NCBI GenBank assembly: GCA_037179385.1
Contig: CM074188.1
Span: forward strand, 23,825,318-23,889,317
Reading direction: 5' to 3'
Length of the DNA: 64,000 bases
Origin: Holothuria scabra
Lineage: Eukaryota > Echinodermata > Holothuroidea > Aspidochirotida > Holothuriidae
A program made the position numbers and the translations under genes. The notes beneath the pieces were generated by a model that saw nothing but the letters and a program-made list of their open reading frames with translations, searched no databases and had not been told where the DNA came from. Shown here piece by piece: positions 34,401 through 40,003 of the stretch (position 1 is the first letter of the stretch; each line of letters begins with the position of its first letter).

Positions 34401-35608
34401 CCAATGTACATTATTGTCACAACATAGAGACGTCAGAAAAAAGAGATGTCACAACATAGGGATGTCCCCCTGTACATGTATGGAATATTGCATCATGAGC
34501 AACTAGCTGCAGCCATAACAGCTCTGTCTAATGTTAGTGTTACATAAATTGTCAGTCTTCTTTACCTGACGATACTATACTAGATCATCCAAACCTGGCA
34601 ATGGACTAGGGTTGGGCGGTACCGTGAAAATATTGGTACCGGTATTGTTAAACGCAAAGACCCATTATTGAGGCAAAACTGGTTCTCCACCCTCGGGTAG
34701 GGAAGTCCAGTGGGAAGGAACCTAAGCCACCCATGGCCTCCGTGTTAATTATCTTGCACATTAATGCATCTGGGTGTTTGACTGGGTTAATTACCGTGCA
34801 AGAACCTCTGCTCTAAATGTTTGTGTAAATATTTTAAACATCCACAAATCCTAACAGTTATTTTTGTCAGGGAATATAATGAGTACAGGTAATTTTTGTC
34901 AAGTACCGGTATTTTTTCAAGAGACGGAATTAGTAGCACACTTAATATCTTCGGTATTTTCATTACATGTACCTCTGGTACTGGTATTGACATCAGTACC
35001 GGTATACCACCCAACCCTACCATGGACTGCTAAAAAGTGTATCCAAAAATGTTTCAAAATGCTGGTATTTTGCTTTATTTTTTGAGAAAAGATCATAAAA
35101 AGTTAAAGCAAAAATACAAACAATTTTGCTGCATGCAATATCAACAAATATGATTTGCAGCACCATTTTTAGAATGCACTTCCTATATAAAAACTATAGC
35201 CTTTATTGATGATGCTCTTTGGAAATGTTGTTTTGTTAATGTTCCTTGACATGAAGTCATTTTCTGCTAATGGGTCACCCGTAGGAAAAATAAAAAATCA
35301 TTAAGGGGAGAGTCATTTATCTAACAGGGCAGTATGGGCAGTTGGGTACAGGAAATTTAACTTGCATAAAACTGCCAGTTTGGTATATGACTGTGCCCTA
35401 AGACACAGTGAACAAACAGAAATTGCTCAGCCCTAATTACCTTTTCTCCTTGGCTCCTTATAATGACATGAACATCTGTGATTGGAGCTAAATTCCTTTG
35501 AGGTTTGATGTGGCCTTCATTTTGAATCTCTTCATCCAGTGGTTTAGAGTCTTCTGTCAGGCCAGTTAAAACAAAGTAATCTGCGACTCTTGGCCCATGA
35601 TCGTCCAT
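190..35608 (-). CDS. DENND4: DENND4 (Crag-like) Rab GEF gene, 5' half, 15 coding exons, partial
   Basis: Fifteen minus-strand exons join in phase: 35441-35608, 30044-30180, 28530-28728, 25866-25995, 24173-24342, 22910-23133, 16092-16158, 14116-14316, 9015-9190, 8037-8079, 4340-4480, 3327-3468, 2514-2659, 950-1068, 190-372. The sum is 2246 nt, about 749 residues, with no internal stop. Domains in order: MABP (about residues 37-190), uDENN (about 190-360), cDENN (about 366-505), dDENN (about 506-650), then a linker leading to the pentatricopeptide-like region. The start ([13 protein letters not shown]) and many blocks match vertebrate DENND4A/C closely as I remember them. Family members activate Rab10 (Crag also Rab11) in polarised membrane traffic, and Crag was found as a calmodulin-binding protein. 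Vertebrate members are roughly 1,500-1,900 residues, so under half is here. Invertebrates usually have one copy, so no A/B/C suffix is given. Confidence 0.95.
373..949 (-). other. DENND4 intron 14
   Basis: No gene seen. It contains an imperfect direct repeat with a period of about 100 bases (424-496 and 524-598), each unit starting ACAAACTC-GTCACC and containing TGTTGGTTTTAAAAT. Confidence 0.75.
950..1068 (-). CDS. DENND4: DENND4 coding exon 14, linker
   Basis: Codes residues 649-688 ([18 protein letters not shown], then [18 protein letters not shown]). [10 protein letters not shown] matches the conserved SEHTVFIMPP of vertebrate DENND4 after dDENN. The stretch is acidic and probably unstructured. 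Phase 0 in, phase 2 out at GTGAGT. Confidence 0.93.
1076..1295. repeat. Three-copy tandem repeat, 83/72-bp spacing
   Basis: Units start at 1076, 1159 and 1231. Each has the order GGCAACCAAA, AGGCACAA, CCAAAAACTGTTGACTGCT, with one substituted and shortened unit at the right. The first unit abuts the exon 14 splice acceptor. Confidence 0.85.
1403..1469 (-). mobile_element. SINE fragment (3' tail)
   Basis: Matches only the tail end of the tRNA-derived SINE family of this window. In SINE orientation it ends with a CTAACCTAACCTAACC-like tail. Confidence 0.7.
1984..2513 (-). repeat. Degenerate tandem duplication including the exon 13 donor
   Basis: Landmarks recur about 356 bases apart: AATGCCTCAAT at about 1985 and 2341, GAGATTATAAA at about 2038 and 2371, and ACTTAATTAC at 2148 and 2504. 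The last one is the exon 13 donor. The copy beginning at 2158 keeps about 18 of 25 compared bases of the coding end of exon 13. A further weaker donor-like copy (ACTTAACTAC) is at 2273. Confidence 0.65.
2514..2659 (-). CDS. DENND4: DENND4 coding exon 13, dDENN
   Basis: Codes residues 600-648 ([17 protein letters not shown] to AFFEECTER). [21 protein letters not shown] and FFEEC match the closing helices of dDENN. Phase 1 in, phase 0 out at GTAATT. Degenerate copies of its last ~45 bases occur in the following intron. Confidence 0.95.
2660..3326 (-). other. DENND4 intron 12
   Basis: AT-rich intron of 667 bases. I see no gene or clear repeat in it. Confidence 0.7.
3327..3468 (-). CDS. DENND4: DENND4 coding exon 12, dDENN
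   Basis: Codes residues 553-600 ([17 protein letters not shown] to ADARFDCNG). The LEL-IQ-AFL-FMASI-K-Y-YL-PIT pattern is the conserved dDENN helix of DENND4. Phase 0 in, phase 1 out at GTAACT. A 93-bp tandem repeat begins at its acceptor. Confidence 0.95.
3461..3740. repeat. 93/94-bp tandem repeat spanning the exon 12 acceptor
   Basis: About 2.8 units, marked by ATGGT at 3464, 3557 and 3651, each followed by AAAATAGAAAACA-GCAT and GGTCAAAGT-like sequence. The first unit includes the first bases of exon 12 and its splice acceptor; the second keeps the acceptor AG; the third has lost it. Confidence 0.85.
3469..4339 (-). other. DENND4 intron 11
   Basis: Holds the 93-bp tandem repeat near the acceptor and degraded SINE pieces near the donor. 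No gene is seen. Confidence 0.75.
4070..4338 (-). mobile_element. Degenerate SINE pieces and direct repeat next to exon 11
   Basis: Two SINE-like pieces are present (about 4070-4150 and 4198-4285, with GGCTCACTGGCTTG and CAAGCACAATGGCAGTA). A direct repeat reading TCCCCAGTAT-GCAGGAA-CAC plus T-run occurs at about 4178 and 4307; the right copy runs into the exon 11 donor. A G-rich run lies at 4288-4303. Confidence 0.6.
4340..4480 (-). CDS. DENND4: DENND4 coding exon 11, start of dDENN
   Basis: Forty-seven codons (residues 506-552), phase 0 at both ends: [17 protein letters not shown], then an acidic and serine-rich stretch, then [14 protein letters not shown]. It corresponds to the loop and first helix of the downstream DENN segment. 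The donor is GTAAAA, weaker than the others, and the intron beside it carries a direct repeat. Confidence 0.93.
5530..5928 (-). mobile_element. hAT-like MITE, degraded copy
   Basis: Inverted relative to the copy at 34607, with the same blocks in reverse order: GGTACCAATATTTTCACGG, CTTAGGTTCC-TCCCAC, AGAGCAGAGGTT, and TTTTGACAA-type segments. The right end keeps GGTATCGCCAAACCCT; the left inverted end is too diverged to place exactly. Confidence 0.7.
6036..6395. mobile_element. TTAA-flanked MITE, copy 1
   Basis: Begins TTAAAGCAGCTCATTG and ends CTCAATAAGCTCTTTAG. The internal sequence aligns along its whole length with copies at 37984 and 59329. The right TTAA has mutated to TTAG, suggesting this is the oldest of the three. 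Confidence 0.85.
7409..7645 (-). mobile_element. tRNA-derived SINE, near full length
   Basis: On the minus strand it begins with a tRNA-like head (CATGGTCAAGAGGTTAGAGC region as A box; GAGTCCTGGCCCGG region as B box), then a unique body (CAAGCACAATGGCAGCAGG and the central GTTTTACCCAC region on the plus strand), then a GTACGGCCCAGTT tail. Confidence 0.85.
7792..7886 (-). mobile_element. SINE fragment (3' half)
   Basis: Same tail and body start as the complete copies, with GTTAGTTAGTTAGATAGAG at the tail. It is truncated at a T-run before the tRNA-like head, as expected of incomplete reverse transcription. Confidence 0.75.
8037..8079 (-). CDS. DENND4: DENND4 coding exon 10, 43-nt micro-exon
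   Basis: A short exon for residues 491-505 ([15 protein letters not shown]). It matches the conserved DEKKxMNWKxLPKK stretch that closes cDENN in vertebrate DENND4, and joins in phase to exon 11 (KPAKKLL). Donor GTAAGG, acceptor TTTCAG. Confidence 0.92.
8080..9014 (-). other. DENND4 intron 9
   Basis: No gene seen. A T-run lies near 8486-8503. The intron is AT-rich. Confidence 0.7.
9015..9190 (-). CDS. DENND4: DENND4 coding exon 9, second half of cDENN
   Basis: Codes residues 433-491 ([16 protein letters not shown] to DIDTNTILL). [29 protein letters not shown] and VDIDTN are the core cDENN motifs found across DENN proteins. Phase 0 in, phase 2 out at a consensus GTAAGT donor. Confidence 0.96.
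9736..10110 (+). mobile_element. 145-bp monomer family, 5' end piece
   Basis: Starts with ACTAGAAAGCCAACAGGCTT followed by AGTGATTCCTTGC, matching the start of the large copy at 53391. It is followed by two degenerate monomers with TGACC-CAAAATGACCTTT and GATC-CC blocks. Similarity stops before 10150. Confidence 0.7.
10326..10705. mobile_element. CpG-bearing inverted-repeat element
   Basis: CTGTGTTTTCACATACCCC at about 10328 is inverted at about 10603-10620 (GGGTATGTGAGAACACAG), and a second inverted copy GGGGTATGTGAGACC lies at about 10688. The inside is richer in CpG than its surroundings and has repeated GGGTTAA blocks. This looks like one MITE or two nested ones. Confidence 0.55.
12775..13511 (+). 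mobile_element. 145-bp monomer family, 3' end piece
   Basis: About four and a half monomers with GATGACC-CAAATGACCTTTGACCTCC and CATCTACTCAATATGGACAAT blocks, each ending at CTTCTTGAGATA. They are followed by a CA tract (13408-13460) and a terminal hairpin: GATTCCTTGCC, loop TGCCTTC, GGCAAGGAATC, then A-run. The order is identical to the copy ending at 55266. Confidence 0.85.
13408..13460. repeat. CA dinucleotide microsatellite
   Basis: Nearly pure CA repeat with one TA interruption, lying between the last monomer and the terminal hairpin of the repeat element. Confidence 0.95.
14116..14316 (-). CDS. DENND4: DENND4 coding exon 8, first half of cDENN
   Basis: Sixty-seven whole codons (residues 366-432), phase 0 at both ends. 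[18 protein letters not shown] and [19 protein letters not shown] are the hallmark start of the central DENN segment, which provides much of the Rab contact surface in DENN proteins. Acceptor TTTGTAG, donor GTAAGT. Confidence 0.96.
14317..16091 (-). other. DENND4 intron 7
   Basis: No gene seen. 15285-15490 resembles 26950-27260 (shared blocks: GGGCT-AAAC-CAAT-CTTTTGGG, AAGC-T--TGGCCTACTT and GAGCACTG-like), so it is probably a dispersed repeat. Confidence 0.6.
16092..16158 (-). CDS. DENND4: DENND4 coding exon 7, uDENN-cDENN junction
   Basis: A 67-nt exon for residues 343-365 ([20 protein letters not shown] and MQ). The HFM-VPFP-PQRPRI block matches the conserved junction between the uDENN and cDENN segments. 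It completes Arg343 and ends in phase 0 at a GTAAGC donor. Confidence 0.94.
16714..17190. repeat. 241-bp tandem duplication joined by a G-run
   Basis: GACATAGTATCAGCAACTGTC at 16714 and GACAAATATCAGCATCTGTC at 16955 start two copies that share CACAGCTTAG-CTTGATG, CCTTAAATGGACCTAAGTA and TTTAGTAAACA. Each copy ends in TGCATG-TAT-GG plus a G-rich run; the first has thirteen or more G. Confidence 0.85.
17194..17462 (-). mobile_element. tRNA-derived SINE with CTTT expansion
   Basis: Full family order from the GGTTAGATAG tail to the tRNA-like head (GACCATGCAGTTGG on the plus strand). It is lengthened by an expanded TATCTTTCTTTCTTT segment (17350-17392) between body and head. Confidence 0.85.
19118..19216. 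repeat. 27-bp minisatellite
   Basis: Three tandem units of CACACACACCTCATATCTGT plus TAG(G/C)TCT, almost identical, so probably recent. A short open frame across it reads RANRYEVCV repeatedly but has no other coding support. Confidence 0.9.
21524..21745 (-). mobile_element. tRNA-derived SINE, near full length
   Basis: Has the GGTTAGTAAGTTAGATGG tail, the ACCAATTGGTTTAAGTCAGG body, CAAGCACAATGGCAGTGG and the tRNA-like head. A short deletion in the middle removes the usual TTCCCTACT segment. Confidence 0.85.
22120..22890 (+). repeat. Array of GGTAAGTAGG-containing repeats
   Basis: Copies at about 22168-22330, 22531-22698 and partial copies at 22120 and 22709-22890 share GATGAGGG-TAAAGCAGATTGA, CCTTAACACTGACAT, AACCTCTATCAAAGGTC and CTGCTGGTAAGTAGGAAATA. 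Related single copies lie near 32885-32975 and 39185-39247. Confidence 0.75.
22910..23133 (-). CDS. DENND4: DENND4 coding exon 6, uDENN
   Basis: Codes residues 269-343 ([14 protein letters not shown] to [10 protein letters not shown]). [22 protein letters not shown] sequence (here [18 protein letters not shown]) and [13 protein letters not shown] are strong DENN-family blocks. Phase 0 in, phase 2 out at a GTGAGC donor, splitting an Arg codon. The long intron 6 begins right after it. Confidence 0.96.
23134..24172 (-). other. DENND4 intron 5
   Basis: AT-rich; no gene or clear repeat recognised. Confidence 0.7.
24173..24342 (-). CDS. DENND4: DENND4 coding exon 5, uDENN
   Basis: Codes residues 212-268 ([14 protein letters not shown] to LTDQGGAK). 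The [12 protein letters not shown] and [11 protein letters not shown] motifs are diagnostic of the upstream DENN (longin-like) segment. Phases 1 in and 0 out; donor GTGAGT, acceptor TTTCAG. Confidence 0.95.
24343..25865 (-). other. DENND4 intron 4
   Basis: No gene seen. There is a short AGAGACAGGGGC direct repeat at about 24566-24595, and a CTGGCTACACC-TTTGACCTTTGACCCC segment at about 24700-24725 with a direct-repeat motif like that of the monomer family. Confidence 0.65.
25866..25995 (-). CDS. DENND4: DENND4 coding exon 4, end of MABP and start of uDENN
   Basis: Codes residues 169-212 ([18 protein letters not shown] to NSLVYEP). The VYLCYKKS block is the last strand-like motif of the MABP domain before the uDENN segment. 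It begins in phase 0 and ends in phase 1 at a GTATGT donor. Confidence 0.93.
26524..26907. repeat. Direct repeat (~77 bp) around an inverted-repeat element
   Basis: 26524-26600 and 26831-26907 align: ACAATGT-A-TCTATTT-AAG, CATT-G-AAGCAGTCCCA, ATACAGGTCTA-TTTGCTGAT. The pair brackets the MITE at 26624-26775. Confidence 0.85.
26624..26775. mobile_element. Short MITE with 48-bp terminal inverted repeats
   Basis: The left arm 26624-26671 and right arm 26728-26775 are reverse complements at 46 of 48 positions (both begin AGACCT, then CCAAATAGCAATTAC, GGATTGTGGGATAGAG). The centre is only 56 bases. No transposase is present; the superfamily is not determined. Confidence 0.9.
28530..28728 (-). CDS. 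DENND4: DENND4 coding exon 3, MABP domain
   Basis: Codes residues 102-168 ([15 protein letters not shown] to [12 protein letters not shown]). The YEGKxRL-GCEV and AYITYRR blocks are typical of the DENND4 MABP domain. The acceptor is GCAACAG and the donor GTAAGA; the exon completes Gly102 and ends in phase 0. Confidence 0.94.
29055..29280 (+). mobile_element. tRNA-derived SINE, plus orientation
   Basis: Reads from the anticodon-arm region ACTTGCAGTC and a B-box-like GGAAGTTTGAATCC through CCGGGTCATACCAAAGACTT to the ACTCTTTACATCCAACTAAC tail. The first half of the tRNA-like head is missing. Confidence 0.88.
29335..29575 (-). mobile_element. tRNA-derived SINE, minus orientation
   Basis: Near full length: TTAGTTAGATGGAGTTTTAC tail, CAAGCACAATGGCAGCAGG, a T-run of 16, then the complete tRNA-like head ending GACCACGCAGTTGG. 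It lies tail to tail with the copy on its left. Confidence 0.9.
30044..30180 (-). CDS. DENND4: DENND4 coding exon 2, MABP domain
   Basis: Codes residues 57-102 ([10 protein letters not shown] to DKPPLTDIG). The FLCYRRG and KPPLTDIG blocks match the MABP (MVB12-associated beta-prism) domain of DENND4 proteins, a domain linked to membrane association. It enters in phase 0 after a CACAG acceptor and leaves in phase 2 at a consensus GTAAGT donor, splitting Gly102. Confidence 0.93.
32580..32900 (+). pseudogene. GC-rich basic open-frame relic, unidentified
   Basis: A 106-codon open frame, clearly more GC-rich and more CpG-rich than its surroundings. The residues are strongly basic and low in hydrophobics ([20 protein letters not shown] and similar). 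It is followed at once by a repeat unit related to the 22-kb array (TTTACCAGGG, GGGTAAGTGGGGATTACAT). This order suggests the coding remnant plus 3' end of a transposable element. I do not recognise the protein; it could also be chance in a GC-rich repeat. Confidence 0.35.
33050..33243. mobile_element. Short MITE with AGCCA-GGGGAGGGTTT ends
   Basis: The left end GCACTAGCATAGCCACGG plus GGAGGGTTT is inverted at the right (AAACCCTCCCC then CCTGGCTACGCACCTG). About 190 bases, non-coding, C/G-tract rich inside the ends. Confidence 0.65.
33946..34474. mobile_element. Foldback (long inverted repeat) element
   Basis: The left arm (about 33946-34100) and right arm (about 34258-34474) are inverted relatives: GGGGACGTTCC and GGGATGTCCCC at the ends, GACGTCTCTATGTT and AACATAGAGACGTC inside, and GTTACATCTCTG against CATAGAGATGTAACC nearest the centre. 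Both arms contain short tandem units with GTACTTTGGCGCC or CCAAAGTACACTTTGTC. No transposase is visible. Confidence 0.8.
34607..35019. mobile_element. hAT-like MITE with target-site duplication
   Basis: Inverted ends TAGGGTTGGGCGGTACCG and TACCACCCAACCCTA enclose 413 bases. They are flanked by CAATGGAC (34599-34606) and CCATGGAC (35020-35027), an 8-base duplication with one mismatch. Eight-base duplications and TAGGG-TGGG ends are typical of hAT elements. Non-coding. Confidence 0.88.
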
Positions 35609-35619
35609 GGTAGTAGATT
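35441..35619 (-). CDS. DENND4: DENND4 coding exon 1, start codon and beginning of MABP domain
   Basis: The start codon is 35608-35606 in a strong context (ACCATGG). The exon codes residues 1-56, from [17 protein letters not shown] to IIRSQGEK, which parallels the N-terminus of vertebrate DENND4A/C. It ends in phase 0 at a GTAATT donor. Upstream of the ATG the minus strand reads TTTGTTTTGACAG then AATCTACTACC, a good 3' splice site, so the exon probably begins at 35619 with 11 nt of 5' UTR and is preceded by a non-coding exon. No upstream in-frame ATG precedes this start within the exon. Confidence 0.93.
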
Positions 35620-35760
35620 CTGTCAAAACAAACAGCAAGAGTATTGATAATGAATCATGTAGTACTTACTAAATATGGGCCATGACAGCAAATCAGAGGT
35701 AACAATGTTTTATGCTTCATTCTTTACTTCCAAAGAAAATTTCATCTGCCTCCCTCGAGG

Positions 35761-35942
35761 AAGGCCCGGTTCTATTCCCAGGCTGAGTCATACCAAAGAC
35801 TCTAAAAATGGAACCTTCTTCCCTTGTGCATGATGCTCAAGAAATGGAGTAGGGAAAACAAGCCAGTGAGTCACAACTGGAAAAAAGACCATGGCTGGCT
35901 TGACTTGAACCAATAGGTTGGAAACTGGGCTGTAAAACTCTA
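35761..35942 (+). mobile_element. tRNA-derived SINE, head-truncated
   Basis: Plus orientation: B-box-like GGTTCTATTCCCAGGCTG, GTCATACCAAAGACTC, AAGCCAGTGAGTCACAACTG, AACCAATAGGTTGGAAACTG, tail CTGTAAAACTCTAAG. The A-box half is missing. Confidence 0.8.
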
Positions 35943-37111
35943 AGTCCAAAGAAAATTAACCGTTCCTCCAAACTTTGACTTACACAAACAAGATTCTAAA
36001 ATCTCCACTAGAAATGATGACAAAATTGTAGACAATTTCACATGATCCTGTACACGCAGTAGTAGTGGATGCTCAATTGTTATAGAAATGTATCGTTTAT
36101 AAATGCCCCATTCAGTGGCTGCCTACTGTACTGATTTCACAGATTACTGAGAAACCTATACTTTGTACACTTTGAGCAGTACAATTTTCCATAACCTTGA
36201 TGGTTTTTAAGAAGGTCTGACTAACCACAAAACACCTACCAGCAAATCCTACTACTCAAATAAAACTATACAACAAATATAGAAGACTCCTGTAATCAGA
36301 CTGTGTAGTTGAACTACAGCAGGCAATACAAGACCAGCTTAGTAATTGTCTGTATTGACTAGATCAGGCATTTGGCTTATAATTAAGACAGACAAAGTGG
36401 TGGAGTGCTTTCCCTTTAGTCAGCAGTCATCATTAGTTTTGAGATTTCCAAGTACTAAGGAGTGCAATATTTACACTAATAATTACACATGCTGCTGACC
36501 TTCAAGTGCTGGGTTAGTCAAAGAGTAAACAAATTATAGCCTGTGTGGTTACATTTATCAAACCTCATGTAAACATTACCCTATTGTGACCTCCAATATA
36601 GCTACCTTCCCATAGGTCATTTTAAACTATCTAGTTTATCAAATATGAGGGCACCTATTCCTTGCATGGAGTTACTGTACTTGTTACTTGAAAACTATCG
36701 GTCCTTTTTATAATTGAGAAATTTTCAAACCTTTAGGAATTTTGCTAGAGACCATAGTTTTGCTTATTCATTACAAAGGAAGCCAAATCATACTTTTGGA
36801 TTATCTGAAAACTCCAATTTAACTTTCTGACATATAAAACCTTCAAATTTGCAGAGTTCACAATTTGCCACTGCAATAAATCTAGCCTCCACATTGTCTT
36901 TTCATGACAATTATGTTATCTGAAGGGTGAGAGAGCAGTCCTCCAAAATTTATTTTGATGCAACAGCTGCATCTCAAAATTTTCTTATTTCTCATTAAAG
37001 TATCTTTCATAATTTTTTAGGACTTGAAAATATAAGAAGAGGACACTTTTGCTGCAATACTTGAACTATCACAAATAAACAGCCTTTAAAACACTTCACA
37101 TAGCACCTTAC

Positions 37112-37230
37112 AGGGGCCTTGAAGCAAGATTTTTCCCCCCTGAACCCACTTGTAACTTTAGCCTAGGACAGCATCAATTTGGAATTGGGTTTAGCAGTAA
37201 TTAATCCCCCTCTAACCTTTTTGGGGTTCT
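37112..37230. repeat. Dispersed repeat, copy 1 of 3
   Basis: Shares CCCCTGAACCCAC, AACTTTAGCCTAGGACAGCAT, TTGG-ATTGGGTTT and the C-rich ATCCCCCTC block with 43647-43795 and 62461-62600. Not identified. Confidence 0.65.
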
Positions 37231-37983
37231 GGCTGAACCTGTACAGTGAGTAGTTACAGCAGCAGAGGGGAAAGTAGGAGGCTTACAGAGTTTAAAAGAG
37301 GCATCTCCCTCAGAGGGGTATATCTACAATTATAATCACAGAGTCCTGCACATATTTTAAAAGGATGGTATGAAACTTCCATAATGTCTTTTCCTATATG
37401 AACCCATTAACACAAGGGCATGTGCCCAACATTATTAAACTGAATTAAATGCAAAGACCGTGAGATGGGTTGTAAGTACTATGCACAGGAAATGAATCAT
37501 TGTTTACCAACTTACAATCAGTGTACACACATGCAACAATGACATAGATGAGTATAGTGCCAACACACAATTTCCGTAGACTTCAGCATGTAGAAGGCAT
37601 GTAGATAATCAGTGGTGACAGCTGTCTTCAATGAAGGTTAACTGTTACACAAAGGTGTCACAAAAATTGATACAATATCCTACCATTTTTTTTTTTAAAC
37701 TTTTAACAAACCTATAAAATTTTAAGCCTGTGATTTCCAAACAATCATAATAACTTCCATTATTATTAATTATCCAATTCCCAGTCAAATACTAAACATA
37801 TTACAGGCCTAATTTGGACAGTTTAGAAAAGGGGGCAAGGGTTAAGAGAAAGATGCGAGGGGTGGGGAAAGATCAAGGTATGATTTCAAGAGCTAAACCT
37901 ACTGTTCATACAGAATTATGCATGTTAACACTTAGTTTTACTTAAGAACTTTTTTCATAAATTTTTCTTTCTTAATCTCAAGC

Positions 37984-38350
37984 TTAAAGCGGCTCATTGA
38001 GTTGGTTCATGAAATTCAACAAATTTTTCCAAACCTGTTAAGTTTTCTTCACAAACCAATGACAAATGGTCAAATTTAGACAATCCCCATACCCTTCATA
38101 CAAATAACTGTGTTATGATTGAGTAATAAATGGTTCAAGTACGTTTTCAAAAATTCGTGACCAGACACTTTTTCAAATTATGTACAAAACTGTTGCAAGT
38201 CAGGACACTAGAAAATTCAAAATTTAATGTTTTCTGTGACTATTGGACTTGAAACTTGACTTGCTATGCTAATGTAAAGCATTGTTATGTGGTAGTGACC
38301 TGTTGAGACTCTCACGAAGTTATCAATATCAACTCAATGAGCCTCTTTAA
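37984..38350. mobile_element. TTAA-flanked MITE, copy 2
   Basis: TTAA then AGCGGCTCATTGAGTTGG at the left; CAACTCAATGAGCCTCT then TTAA at the right. About 21 bases of inverted ends, 367 bases including both TTAA. TTAA duplication fits piggyBac- or Kolobok-type transposases. Non-coding. Confidence 0.9.
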
Positions 38351-39184
38351 ATGACTATGAAGTCAAATGTAAAAAGTGCCAAAAATATTGAACATAGATA
38401 CTAAAATGCTGAATATATCAAGCTACTTCTTTGGTGTTGTAACATAGCCTGTACATGCTGTACAGACATGGTTCAACTTAAGAATACATAGCCTAGCTGT
38501 CTAAGACCACCAGCCTTAACAATGATGGAACTATTGCTTTTTGATTAGAAAATGTGACAAACTTCTGTGAAATTATCTCATATCTATGATACATTTCATC
38601 CATGCATTAATACACAATTACTAATTTAAAATTACAGATAATAAATATGAGCCCAAATATTAGACCTTCTTGTGAACATTTGAAAGTTGAGTCAGCATGG
38701 GATCTAAGCAAAAAAGCCCTCTGGCTCCCCCCCAACCCCTTTAAAAGCACAGCTAAAGGGGTGGCGAATGTGAAGCTTTTTGGCCTCACACCGCCTTCTT
38801 TAATTGCAAGGCTGTAGGGGGTGGAGGATGTGAAACTATTTTGTTTTTTTTTAATGTGAAATTATGTGACGACCCATACTCTATACAGTATTTTGTATGC
38901 ATGTCTGCAAACTCAAACTGCAAAGTCATACTTTTCATTAACTTCTATGGAAGGTTCATCAAAAGTAAGAGCAGAGTACAAACTGGCAGCCAGCAAGAGT
39001 TATTCCACTGCCTAAATGAGTAGAGTTAGCAAAATATGTACTCATAACACATATGTCTGCAAAACATGTAGAAATAGACAGAATCAACACATGTGAACTG
39101 TCTAACTTTTGATAAAGGCAAGTGAAGAATAAGTAATCCTCCTTCTTGAGGGCTCTCTTCCAGTAGGATACCTTTCATTTGCAG

Positions 39185-39247
39185 AGGATAACTGCAGGTA
39201 AGTGACGATTACGTATGTAAATAGGAGGTATGAAAGAAGACCGTAGC
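39185..39247 (+). repeat. Single copy related to the 22-kb repeat array
   Basis: GATAACTGCAGGTAAGTGA, ATTACGTATGTAAATAGGAGG and a following GAAGACCGTAG parallel 22813-22875 and 32900-32970. Confidence 0.55.
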
Positions 39248-39774
39248 TTTACAGTGACAAAATGTATCAGGTAATTAGGTAGAGCTCACACACAACATGA
39301 CTCAATCTCTGCATCCTTTATACTGTACATTGTATATTAACTGATGTTACAGCCTTCAGTCATCCAGTGAACTTTTTTGGACCACTAAAAAAAGATCATA
39401 TCACGTACAGTATAGACTTTTTCACAAACTTTACAAAGCTAAATGTTGTGGATTTCCTTACATTTGCTAAATCACTTGAAGTGAATAGATGTATGTGATG
39501 AATCTAAATTACCTACTTTAACCACGGAAGTACTACCTCCGCATTGTTCTATTACATTTTGTAATGATGCATTAGCTTCTGAAACTAAATTTGACTTAAA
39601 GGTTGCTTAATTACAATCCTAGGTTTAAATGACTTTACCAGGAAGAAATAACGACCAAGTTATGATTTTGTGAAGCTGAAATTTTGAGTATTGTATTTCT
39701 ATGCTTTATGGCTTTGCAGCAATTTAGCCACTGATGGCTGGATTCACTTGAAGGGAAATGTATAAAAGTTAGTT

Positions 39775-40003
39775 ACTGTAGATAAGATTTTATAGCTCAG
39801 TTTTTAACCAATTGGTTTTAGTCAGGTTGGTCAAGGTCTTTTTTTCCAGCTGGCTCACTGGCTTGTTTTCTCTTCATCAGTGCTTATGCCAGGCACCAAG
39901 CTTATCAGAAGCATGTTCCATCTTGAAGTATTCGGTATGACCAGACTCCAGATCTCACAGCTCTGCAAGTCAGTTGCTCTAACCACTTGACCATGCGGTC
40001 ATA
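39775..40003 (-). mobile_element. tRNA-derived SINE, diverged
   Basis: Has the GATAAGATTTTATAGCTCAG tail, TGGCTCACTGGCTTG, a body with CTTATGCCAGGCACCAAGC and the tRNA-like head ending GACCATGCGGTC. More substituted than most copies. Confidence 0.82.

Larger units (their letters stand above)
30181..35440 (-). other. DENND4 intron 1 (between coding exons 1 and 2)
   Basis: Contains a GC-rich open-frame relic, a CTAGCATAGCCACGG MITE, a foldback element and a hAT-like MITE. 30.2-32.5 kb shows nothing I can identify. Confidence 0.75.

Noticed and set aside
35609..35638. Upstream start extending the DENND4 N-terminus
   Set aside because: The extension begins with TTG, not ATG, and includes the polypyrimidine tract and AG of the splice acceptor.
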